From Succinivibrio dextrinosolvens DSM 3072 (GTDB lineage: Bacteria; Pseudomonadota; Gammaproteobacteria; Enterobacterales; Succinivibrionaceae), in NCBI RefSeq assembly GCF_900167015.1, contig NZ_FUXX01000006.1, forward strand, positions 19,219 through 83,218: a DNA stretch of 64,000 bases, read 5' to 3'. Position numbers and translations under genes: made by a program. Positions 37,781 through 46,300 of the stretch are shown piece by piece. The notes under the pieces were generated by a model. The model did not search any database, was not told the DNA's origin, and worked only from the letters and a program-made list of their open reading frames with translations. Position 1 is the first letter of the stretch; the number at the start of each line of letters is the position of its first letter.

Positions 37781-37985
37781 GGTAACTACAGTTGCAGTCG
37801 GTAGTAGAAAAACACTAGTAATATGTGATGGTTATTCCATTTTTATATAAAACGGCATGCTTTATAAAAGTAGACGCAATATTTTAGAAAAAATATATTA
37901 TACTTAAAACAAAAGTAAGAAAAAGGAATCTGATTTTTAATGTATCTCAGCTTCCGTAACCGAATACTTCAGCGAGGACGCAATT

Positions 37986-38546
37986 ATGACTATTTCAGTA
38001 GGTTCAGCATCATATGTAAACGCAATCAAGGGCACTGAGTTCGAAGGCATGTCAATCCAGATGATGGCTGCTATGGTTATGCTTGAGGTTGGCGCAACCA
38101 AGAAGAAGGAAGCTGAAAACAAGATTGCTGAAATGAAGGCTCAGAATGACAGAGCCAAGCAGCTGAATAATCTGCTTGACAGAATGAATGCTCAGCTTGG
38201 TGCTGTTACAAAAGATGAGGATGATGATAAAAAAAAGAGAGGTGAGATTCTTGGTCAGTTTTATCTTGAAGCCAGAGCTCTTGGTGTAGATACCTCCAAT
38301 TGGGAATTCTCAAAGTATGAATTAAACAATGGTGTAGAGAAATATACGTTCAAAGGCAAAACAGCTGAACAGATAAGAGCCATAACCTCCCAGATTCAGC
38401 ACATGGCTGAGAACTGCAACTCCGACAACCAGACACAGATGGTTAAGCTGCAGGACTTCATGGGTCAGTACAACAGCTTTGTAAGCGGTGCAAGTGATCA
38501 GATTAAGAATGCAAATCAGATCCTGCAGGGTCTTGCAAAGAACTAA
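37986..38546 (+). CDS. Candidate tip/filament protein (EspA/SseB-like SctA)
   Basis: This 186-residue secreted-type protein lacks a signal peptide. It opens with a short hydrophobic helix (GMSIQMMAAMVMLEVGA), then a charged coil (KKKEAENKIAEMKAQNDRAK), a central region with some strand, and a long C-terminal amphipathic helix (MVKLQDFMGQYNSFVSGASD). EspA and SseB, the filament/tip proteins of related machines, are about 190 residues with terminal helices forming a coiled coil. The locus has SctE and SctB but no other tip protein, which supports the guess. It stands alone with its own promoter region and a strong terminator. An effector is the alternative. Confidence 0.5.
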   Translation: MTISVGSASYVNAIKGTEFEGMSIQMMAAMVMLEVGATKKKEAENKIAEMKAQNDRAKQLNNLLDRMNAQLGAVTKDEDDDKKKRGEILGQFYLEARALGVDTSNWEFSKYELNNGVEKYTFKGKTAEQIRAITSQIQHMAENCNSDNQTQMVKLQDFMGQYNSFVSGASDQIKNANQILQGLAKN

Positions 38547-38569
38547 AACTTAATATCTTCAAGACAGAA

Positions 38570-38596
38570 GGATGCAAAAAATTGCATCCTTTTTTT
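38570..38596 (+). terminator. Rho-independent terminator after the tip candidate
   Basis: GGATGCAA and TTGCATCC form a perfect 8-bp stem, followed by seven T residues. Confidence 0.93.
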
Positions 38597-38714
38597 GTTG
38601 GTGTGGCGGAATAGATAATGGGCTAATATTAAACTATACAATTTTTTGAATGATCCTCGTATATAAGCATTCCATATAACAAAAGCTCCAAAATTGGTAA
38701 TCTGATAGTTTGAT

Positions 38715-38738
38715 CACTATTTTTGATTCAAAATAGTG
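38715..38738. promoter_or_regulatory. Perfect inverted repeat upstream of the symporter gene
   Basis: CACTATTTT and AAAATAGTG form a perfect 9-bp inverted repeat with a 6-base spacer. It sits just upstream of a candidate promoter (38756-38785), where an activator or repressor could bind. Confidence 0.4.
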
Positions 38739-38755
38739 CGTTTATTCATTTTTTC

Positions 38756-38785
38756 TTTGATTTAAAAGCTATTTATCCGTATCAT
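38756..38785 (+). promoter_or_regulatory. Candidate sigma-70 promoter for the symporter gene
   Basis: TTTGAT (38756-38761) and TATCAT (38780-38785) are separated by 18 bp. Downstream, AAGAGTGTA (38796-38804) and TACACTCTT (38831-38839) could form a leader hairpin before the ATG at 38862. Confidence 0.35.
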
Positions 38786-38861
38786 AAACTTAGGCAAGAG
38801 TGTATGGATTTTGCTCTAGAGTAGTGCAGGTACACTCTTTATTTGATTTCTGGAGATAGAG

Positions 38862-40094
38862 ATGGAAAAGAAAAAGTCATTTGGCCTTGCCTGGATGATG
38901 CTTCTGGGTTTAGTCCTGGGTACTGTTTTCGGTACATTTATTAGTGAAAGTTTTGCAACTGATTATATCAAGCCATTTGGTGACCTGTTCATCAGACTTA
39001 TTCGTATGGTTGTTGTTCCTCTGGTATTTGCAACCATTATTTCAGGTGTAGCTGGTATTGCTGATATCTCAAAGTTAGGCCGTGTTGCTGTAAAGACCCT
39101 TCTGGTTTATGCTTGCACCACAGGTGTTGCCGTTATCTTCGGTCTAATAATTGCTCAGGTAGTTCAACCTGGTACCGGACTTAATTTCTCAACTGAAGGC
39201 TTATCCATCAACGAGGTTAAGGCTCCTGCACTGAAGGATACACTTTTAAATATTGTTCCTATGAATCCTTTCGATGCTCTATCAAAAGGCTCAATGCTTC
39301 AGATTATTTTCTTTGCTGTATTCTTTGGCTTTATCCTGGCTTCAATGGGCGAAAAGGGTAAGTCTCTACAGGGCTTCTTTGATGGAGTAGGCGAGGTCAT
39401 GATTAAGATGACCAACGCTGTTATGCATTATGCTCCTATCGGTGTGTTTGCTCTGATTGCCTTCACTGTAAGTAAGCACGGTCTTGCAGTGCTGCTTCCT
39501 CTGTTAAAGCTGGTACTCTGCTCATTCATTGCAACAGCTCTATTCTTCGTAATTGTTTACATCCCTGTTGTTCGTGTTTATGTAGGTATTCCTCTAAAGC
39601 GCTTCTTCAAGGATATTGCTGAGCCATGGATTATCGGTTTTACAACCTGTTCATCAGCAGCTGCTCTAGCTTCAAATCTTGTAGCAACCCGTAAGCTGGG
39701 TGCAACCAAGGCAATTGCTTCATTCTCTATCCCATTAGGAAATACCATCAATATGAACGGTACTTCTATCTACATGGGTGTATGTGCAGTTTTCGCTGCA
39801 GAAATCTATGGTATCGATCTGACTATGTTTGATCAGGTAACCATTGTTCTGATGGGTATTGTTGCTGCTATCGGTACTGCAGGTGTTCCAAGCGCAGGTT
39901 TAATTATGATGAGTGTGGTATTTACTCAGGTTGGTATCCCTCTGGAGGCTGTTGCTCTGATTGCAAGTATCGATCGTCTACTGGATATGATTCGTACTTC
40001 TGCTAACGTAATTGGTGACGCATTCACTGCTATCTGTGTAACCAAGATGGAAGGCGAGCTTGATTCTGAGGAGTTCTCTGAAGAGTCTCTATAG
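38862..40094 (+). CDS. Dicarboxylate/glutamate:cation symporter (GltP/DctA family)
   Basis: This 410-residue DAACS-family carrier for C4-dicarboxylates or acidic amino acids has the conserved segments GDLFIRLIRMVVVPLVFATI near the N-terminus, a Ser-rich loop FTTCSSAAALASNL, the substrate/cation motif NTINMNGTSIYMGV and PSAGLIMMSVVF with GIPLEAVALIASIDRLLDMI. It starts with GGAG before the ATG and ends in a strong terminator. It is a single-gene unit, next to glutamate-type carriers on the opposite strand. Substrate cannot be decided from sequence. Confidence 0.92.
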   Translation: MEKKKSFGLAWMMLLGLVLGTVFGTFISESFATDYIKPFGDLFIRLIRMVVVPLVFATIISGVAGIADISKLGRVAVKTLLVYACTTGVAVIFGLIIAQVVQPGTGLNFSTEGLSINEVKAPALKDTLLNIVPMNPFDALSKGSMLQIIFFAVFFGFILASMGEKGKSLQGFFDGVGEVMIKMTNAVMHYAPIGVFALIAFTVSKHGLAVLLPLLKLVLCSFIATALFFVIVYIPVVRVYVGIPLKRFFKDIAEPWIIGFTTCSSAAALASNLVATRKLGATKAIASFSIPLGNTINMNGTSIYMGVCAVFAAEIYGIDLTMFDQVTIVLMGIVAAIGTAGVPSAGLIMMSVVFTQVGIPLEAVALIASIDRLLDMIRTSANVIGDAFTAICVTKMEGELDSEEFSEESL

Positions 40095-40124
40095 TATCAA
40101 TTTTTAATAATTGGGTATTTTTAC

Positions 40125-40161
40125 ATCTCCTCCGGATTAAAATCTGGAGGAGATTTTTTTT
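40125..40161 (+). terminator. Rho-independent terminator after the symporter
   Basis: ATCTCCTCC and GGAGGAGAT pair (9 bp, extended by GA/TC) around a short AT loop, followed by a run of eight T residues. Confidence 0.93.
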
Positions 40162-40281
40162 GTAATGCCCAAAAATATCGTACAGTCAACATCCCAAAAC
40201 GAGATCGAGTCTTTTGTGATAATTCTGAATTAAGTCTAAAATTTTAATTAGCATCAGAGAAAAGTGGACTAAGGATTTATT

Positions 40282-40932
40282 ATGGATATTGCACAGCTCA
40301 ATAGTCTAATAGAAAAAATGGATAATCCTAAGATTTCCAAATTCAACAGTGACGGAATTTCCAGTACTCTTCTGCCTCAGGGAGATTATCTCTATATGAG
40401 CTTAAGAGATGTTTCTGTAATGCTCTATATACGCTGTGAAACTTTAGGTGAAAAGTCTGTAGTTAATGCTTCAATGTTTGAAGGTCTGCTTGCCCTGAAT
40501 ATATTTGGTGGGCGTTATCACAATATAAGACTTTCATATGATAGGGATACCACCGTACTCTGGTTATGCCACGATGTTATGCTGGATTCTTTTTCTGTGG
40601 AGTCTTTTTCTTCTGCTGTAAAGATTTTTATCGAGGATGGAGTTGCTTTCCGTAATTTTGTGAACGATGAAATTCTGGATGCTGTTCTTGAATTAAAAAA
40701 AGAATCTGCAAAAGCTCCTTATGTCAACAAGAGTGCTGTTTCTACCGTTGCCAATAATTCTTCATCAGCGGCACAAACGCCCGTCCGCTCCCATAGTGCA
40801 TTTGATGAGCCTGATAGACCTGTTGAAAACTCTGCAACAGAAGTTCTTTCTGGAAGAACTGAGATCCCTGAGACTGAGGAAGACGGTATGATTAGCGTAA
40901 TGGTGGCTCAGAGTATGTTCATGATGGCCTAG
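40282..40932 (+). CDS. Class I-type T3SS chaperone with linker and tail, copy 2
   Basis: This 216-residue paralogue of the 19708 product has helix LNSLIEKMDNPKISKF, strands LYMSLRDVSVMLYIRCE and TTVLWLCHDVMLD, a closing helix (AVKIFIEDGVAFRNFV), a Ser/Ala/Pro/Glu linker, and the tail MISVMVAQSMFMMA. AAGGA lies ahead of the start. The gene is convergent with the second gltS unit, repeating the layout of copy 1. The large effector gene whose end is at 43319 is the nearest large cargo, a possible client (inference). Confidence 0.75.
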   Translation: MDIAQLNSLIEKMDNPKISKFNSDGISSTLLPQGDYLYMSLRDVSVMLYIRCETLGEKSVVNASMFEGLLALNIFGGRYHNIRLSYDRDTTVLWLCHDVMLDSFSVESFSSAVKIFIEDGVAFRNFVNDEILDAVLELKKESAKAPYVNKSAVSTVANNSSSAAQTPVRSHSAFDEPDRPVENSATEVLSGRTEIPETEEDGMISVMVAQSMFMMA

Positions 40933-40961
40933 AGCTGCTTTCTTTGTGTCCTGATAACTTC

Positions 40962-40986
40962 AAAGCCTGTCGCAAAACAGGCTTTT
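40962..40986. terminator. Likely bidirectional terminator between chaperone and gltS copy 2
   Basis: AAAGCCTGT and ACAGGCTTT form a perfect 9-bp stem with loop CGCAAA, with T-rich flank on the plus strand and A residues ahead of it. It can serve both convergent genes. Confidence 0.7.
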
Positions 40987-41011
40987 ACTTGTTTCAGAAC
41001 TCCAGTTTCAG

Positions 41012-42214
41012 TCATAGAAGCCAGAGAATAAAGTAGATAACTACGCTGTTTATGGTATCAGCAAACAATGTTCCTACTATAGGAACAAGTAGGAAGGATT
41101 TTATTGAAGGTCCGTATTTTCCAACCAATACCATCATATTTGAAATTGCACTGGAGGACGCTCCAAGTCCAAATCCGCAGGTTGCGGCTGTGATAACAGC
41201 TGCATCATAATCCTTTCCTGTTATTCTGAAAATCACAAAGAAAGCTAAGATTGTGATTAGTATAAACTGCATTATGAAGATGAAAATCTGTGTAATATTG
41301 ATTACAGACAGCTGCCAGATTGCTATATTCATAAAATCAATTGCAAGGAATAATGAAAGGCTCAGTGCTCCTATGTAATTGAGTTCGACCGGATAGACCG
41401 GCATTTTCCCTGTAATATCACCTATATTACGAACGATAATTGCAATGAACATTGCTCCAATGTAATCAGGCAGAACAGGGCCAAATATAGAGAGCACATC
41501 ACAAAGCACCATTCCAAGCCCCATGATAATAAGTATTCTGTAGATTACCTTGGCAAGTTTGGCTGAAAATGGCAGTTCTGCTGTTTTTTCATCGTTCTTC
41601 GTGTTTTTTTTGCGAATGTTTTTTACTGATTCTAGATTAGGTTTCAGATTATGCTTTTTAATGAGATAGCGACCGATTGGACCTCCTATAAGCGCAGATG
41701 TTATAAATCCTAAGGTACACATACCGTAGGCAAGATTCTGTCCGTTTTTAAGTCTGAAATCCTCCAGCACTGGTCCAATTATTTCTGCTACACCGGCACC
41801 GCCCATCATTGAGATTGAGCCTGCTGTCATGGCATTAAGCATATCGCCTCTGAAAATAAATGCTGTACCCAGTGCAATAATATTCTGAAGGACTATCAGT
41901 GCGAATACAAATACCAGAAGAATCACCATGGTCAGAAAGCTTTTCTTTATAATTCTAAGGTCAACCTGAAGTCCAATAGTGGTAAAGAATACGACCATGC
42001 ACAGATCTTCAATGGTTTCATTAAATGCAAATGCATATCCGCATAGGTAGAAGATGTAGTTGACAAGGGCAATGACCAGTCCTCCGATAACAGGGGAAGG
42101 AATGCAGTATTCTTCAAGAAAGACAATTTTCTTCTTTATGAACATGCCCAGGAACAGAACTACCACAGCAAGAGCTACGGTTTCAAACAGATCAAGATTT
42201 ATAATTTGAAGCAT
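41012..42214 (-). CDS. gltS: GltS-type sodium/glutamate symporter, copy 2
   Basis: This 400-residue paralogue of the 20446 carrier has the same two-fold topology: PVIGGLVIALVNYIF, GSISMMGGAGVAEIIG and ATCGFGLGASSSAISNMM. It lies 12 bp downstream of its TAXI lipoprotein gene on the minus strand. The pair lies directly downstream of the 1787-residue effector gene on the same strand, so all three could be one transcript. Glutamate is the family substrate; a different acidic substrate is possible. Confidence 0.88.
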   Translation of the reverse strand: MLQIINLDLFETVALAVVVLFLGMFIKKKIVFLEEYCIPSPVIGGLVIALVNYIFYLCGYAFAFNETIEDLCMVVFFTTIGLQVDLRIIKKSFLTMVILLVFVFALIVLQNIIALGTAFIFRGDMLNAMTAGSISMMGGAGVAEIIGPVLEDFRLKNGQNLAYGMCTLGFITSALIGGPIGRYLIKKHNLKPNLESVKNIRKKNTKNDEKTAELPFSAKLAKVIYRILIIMGLGMVLCDVLSIFGPVLPDYIGAMFIAIIVRNIGDITGKMPVYPVELNYIGALSLSLFLAIDFMNIAIWQLSVINITQIFIFIMQFILITILAFFVIFRITGKDYDAAVITAATCGFGLGASSSAISNMMVLVGKYGPSIKSFLLVPIVGTLFADTINSVVIYFILWLL

Positions 42215-42226
42215 AATATTACATCC

Positions 42227-43282
42227 TTAGTCCTGTCCTGCGATTAGGTTCATTTTTATAATGGATTCAACAACTGTTGTTTGTTTTACATCAACACCGT
42301 TTTCCTTGAAGAATTCATAGGCGCCATCATGGAATCCAATGTTATGCAGGCTTTTTCCTGCGTGAAGAAGCTGTTTTTTATATTCGTTAGTATTCTCTAT
42401 CTTATTTCCCATAATGCCGTTTTCTAACAGTTCTTTTACAGTATCATCATCAAGGTAGATACTTGCCAGCATTAAAACTTCCATATCCAGTGTCTGGGTA
42501 TTTACTCCTATATCTGGGTAGGTATCATCAGATATTTTTCTTTGTGAGTAACAGCAATCTCCTGCTATAAGTTCCTGCAGTTTTGCCAGAGGAACTGATA
42601 ACAGTTTTACTTTGTTTTCCGTAGAGAATTCTTTTAGCTTTTCTGAAGGAACTCTGTCAAAGATGAATGCTATATCTGCCTTTTTGTCTTTAAGCCTTTC
42701 AAGAGCATCCTCAACTGTGGTGAATGCAGTATTGCTGGTAATATCGTTTTTGATAGAGTTGGTTCTTAGAATCTGTTCACATATTATTTTTGAATAGGAA
42801 TCATCACTTCCTATAACCAGATTGCTGTTGTAGATATCTGAGAATTCATCAACTGAAGAATCACCAGATATAACTATATGCAGAGTTTTGTCGTAAACAT
42901 CTGCAACTGTAGCAAAGTTTTCTTTGATTTCATCGCCATCATTTAGAACATTGTATTTCTGATTGGAAAATCTTCCGATGGAAACAGCAGTGGTGTCTTC
43001 TGGTTCAATTTTTAATGCGTGGTCTAAAGCAGAGCCCTCAACTATTGAGAGATCTAGAAGAGAGTGGTTTAAAAGTCTTACCGACGCGCCGGAGTTCTTC
43101 GTATAAACAGGTTTTAGTCTGATGAAACTTTGGTTTTTATCAAGCTTATCATTCAGCTGAGCTACATAAGCCTCATATCCGCTGCCAGGAGCTCCAACTC
43201 CAACTTTCAGGAATTTTTTTCCATCGTCCTGACAGCCTGTCAGTATTCCTGCATAGAGAAGTAATGTCAGTATTTTTTTCAT
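42227..43282 (-). CDS. TAXI-family solute-binding lipoprotein, copy 2
   Basis: This 351-residue protein has lipobox LTGC (Cys17). The motifs VGVGAPGSGYEAYV, SGASVRLLNHSLLDLSIV and VIGSDDSYSKIICEQI align with the copy at 21646. No DctM-type TRAP subunit is near. It starts 36 bp downstream of the end of the large effector gene on the same strand, with no hairpin between them, so co-transcription with the effector is likely. Ligand unknown. Confidence 0.78.
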   Translation of the reverse strand: MKKILTLLLYAGILTGCQDDGKKFLKVGVGAPGSGYEAYVAQLNDKLDKNQSFIRLKPVYTKNSGASVRLLNHSLLDLSIVEGSALDHALKIEPEDTTAVSIGRFSNQKYNVLNDGDEIKENFATVADVYDKTLHIVISGDSSVDEFSDIYNSNLVIGSDDSYSKIICEQILRTNSIKNDITSNTAFTTVEDALERLKDKKADIAFIFDRVPSEKLKEFSTENKVKLLSVPLAKLQELIAGDCCYSQRKISDDTYPDIGVNTQTLDMEVLMLASIYLDDDTVKELLENGIMGNKIENTNEYKKQLLHAGKSLHNIGFHDGAYEFFKENGVDVKQTTVVESIIKMNLIAGQD

Positions 43283-43318
43283 ATGACTACTTTTCCTTAA
43301 TTCTCAGATAATAAAAAA

Positions 43319-46300
43319 CTAAAGTTCATTCTTAACAATAGTTATAAGCGTATTTCCTGTTGCTGTGGTCTTTGATGAGTAACTGAGCATTCCTCCTGAG
43401 ACCAGTTTAAGCCAGTTCATATATTCAATCTTGTTCTCGGTTCCTTTAAGCTCAACACTGAAGGATGAGAATTCATAATTCTTTTTAAAATTATCCGCTT
43501 CCTTTGCCAGGGCAGTTGGATCATGGGAGAATTTATCTATGACGTCGTCTTTGAGTTTCATTTCAAAAGTGACATTAAGAATTTGCTCTCCCTGATTTGC
43601 TTCCTCAAGTTTTTGGTCAAGAGCATCATTCAAGAGTCCTTCCTTTTTGAGAGTTTCAAGATGCTCATCCTTGAGTCTGTTGCTTACGGTCTTGTCTGTA
43701 GCATAGTCTATTGCACCGGTAATATCAGAAACATGAACAGTATGGAAATTCTCAATGTAATCTATACCCATTGCTTCAATCGGCTTTGTCAGTATATTTG
43801 AGACAGTTGAATTTATTTTTTCGGAAACATCATAGACTGCCTTTAAAGGCTCAATCTTATCTGCAACCTTATCTAAGGTCTCCTCTTTAATGTTATTTAT
43901 ATTGTCTGCAAATTCAAATGCGGTGAAGCCAATGTTTAAGGTCCATTTACGGTGTTTTTCCGTGATGACACCAGAATTGTCAACTACAGTTTTGGTATCG
44001 TAGCCAAGATTTGCCTCGATCTCAGCCTTTCCGATTGTTCCATTGGAGAGTATTGTATTTACAACAGGGTGATCCTCTGCGAATTTACTGTCTGCATCTA
44101 CTCCTTCTATTTCTGAGTTTGCTTCTATTTCATCGCCATATAGTGCATATTTTGAAATGTTTCCAATATCAGCTGAAGCTTTTGCTCCTCCTGAAATTGA
44201 TCCGCTGGTGCCGGCAGATGCAGATTCTGAGAGCTTAACATCATTACTGCTAAGCTGTCCTGTGAACATCTTGCATACGAATACGGCTGCTTCGTCATCT
44301 GAGTCGAATTTCAGGTTCAGAACCTTTCCGAAACCTCCTTTAACACCAACTTCAGCTCCAGCTCCTCCAGCCTGAAGGAGATCGACTCCAGCCTCGACAC
44401 TGACGCCAACCAGGGTGTTGGTATTGATGCTTATAGACAGTTTCCCATCTTCATCGCGATTGAAGATTACACCAGAGTTTTTCAGAAGTGACAGTCCCAT
44501 TTTTAAAGACACCACTCCGTTTTCTGTAAGGGTTCCTCCGGTAACAGCATCAACAGCCTTAAGCGGGTCAAACTTGAAGGCCATGTCCTTGCTCTTATCT
44601 ACATATTTCACCGTATCTGGTGTTATGGAGTTAATCATTTCCTTTACGCATGGCAGATACCTTTCAAAGTTCTGGTTTTTGCGTAGTTTTTCCTGATAAT
44701 CACCTTCAAATCTGTCGATAACACGAGACTGTACCGTTGAAACTATGCTGAAGAAGGTGTTTTTCAGAATACTCCAGCCTCTTGCAATAAGGTGATCGCT
44801 CTTTCCTTCAATAAGCTTGGCTCTTGTGAGCATATCTGCGAGGTTGGCATCAAAGCCTCTCTCAATAAGAGCCTTTTTCATTGCATTTTCGATTCTGGCT
44901 TTTTCTTCCTCGCTTGTAGAATCACTCTTGTAGGCTTCAATAACCTCGTTTCGCCCAGAGTAACCAAGTGATGCAGCCGCATAGCTTCCTGCAAGTCTTA
45001 CAATTGCGCGAACATTTCTGTCTCCAAGAAGCTTTTCTCCTAAAGCCTGAGCCTGCTCGTTCTGAGCTGACTCATATAGAGCTGATTTCTTTGACACGCT
45101 TCCGACATTCTTCTGGTAATCGGAGGTAAATGCATCAGTAACCTTCTTGAGTACTCCTGAATCGAGCTTTGTATCCTCGTCAAATGCTGTTTTTATGGTT
45201 TTTAATGTTGTTTCTATCGGATCACTGCTTTGTGTTGCATAAGTGAGAACTGCATCGGCCTGTGAAGTGGTTTCTGATGTCAGATGCGTTGCAATAAATT
45301 CATCGAGCTTTTTCTCAAATTCAGCGCCTTCAGCCTTGCTCAGTTCTCTGAGATCTGAGCTGAATTTTGTAGGCTTGCTGTCTCGTGGATCCGATGTGGC
45401 AAAAGAACCTGTATCCACATTCATTCTGAGAAGCTTAAGCTTGTTTATAAGTTCCTTTTTCTCCTGATTTGAAAGCTTCTGATTCTCATTTGTTGTGTTG
45501 ATAAAGGCATTAAGATTCTTTCTCTTAAGGCCTGCATTTACAGCCAGATTGTTAAGAATCAGATTTTTTACAGCCCTAAGATCTGCATCTTCACTTGCTA
45601 TGTTGCCATTTAGCATATTCTGAATCTTTGAATCTATGGTAAATGCTTTTTCAAATGTCAGATTTTGGGCTTCTTTCAGAGTTTTTTCCGAGGTGTTTCC
45701 CTGATTTAAGATATATTTTGAGCCTTCATCCTTTGCAACAAACTGAGCGTAGCTGTCACCATGACGCATCAGGGAAATCTCTATGTATTTATTAAGAGCA
45801 AGCTTTGCTGTTTTCGTTAAAGGAACACTCTTACCCTGTGTTGCAATGATTTCGCTAAGTTCCGACAGAGCCGTATCGCATTTTTGATAGAAGCTTTGAA
45901 TCTTATCATCAGAAAACTCTGCTGAAGGAGGAAGCGTAATTCCTGAGAGTTCCATTAAATTTCTTTTGCCAAGATACTGATTCAGTTTTACAGCAAAATC
46001 TTTTTCTTCTGCACTGAACTTCAGATTCTCCGGAGAGGTAATTCCTATTGCCTTTAAATCACTTTCTGATAGCTTTGTTATATCATCAATCAGATTGTCC
46101 CTTAAGGTTATGAGAGTTACAGCTACATCCTGACCTGAAGGCTTATCTCCTGGCATAAGTCCCTGAGCTTCAAGAAGTTTGGATACTATCGGATTCTGCA
46201 GGGAAGTATTTTTCTCCTTTATTATCTGAGCGTACTTATCGCTCATTCCCTTATATTTTGAGTTGATTCCGTCTAGAAGTGCTCCTTTGTCTACAGCAAC

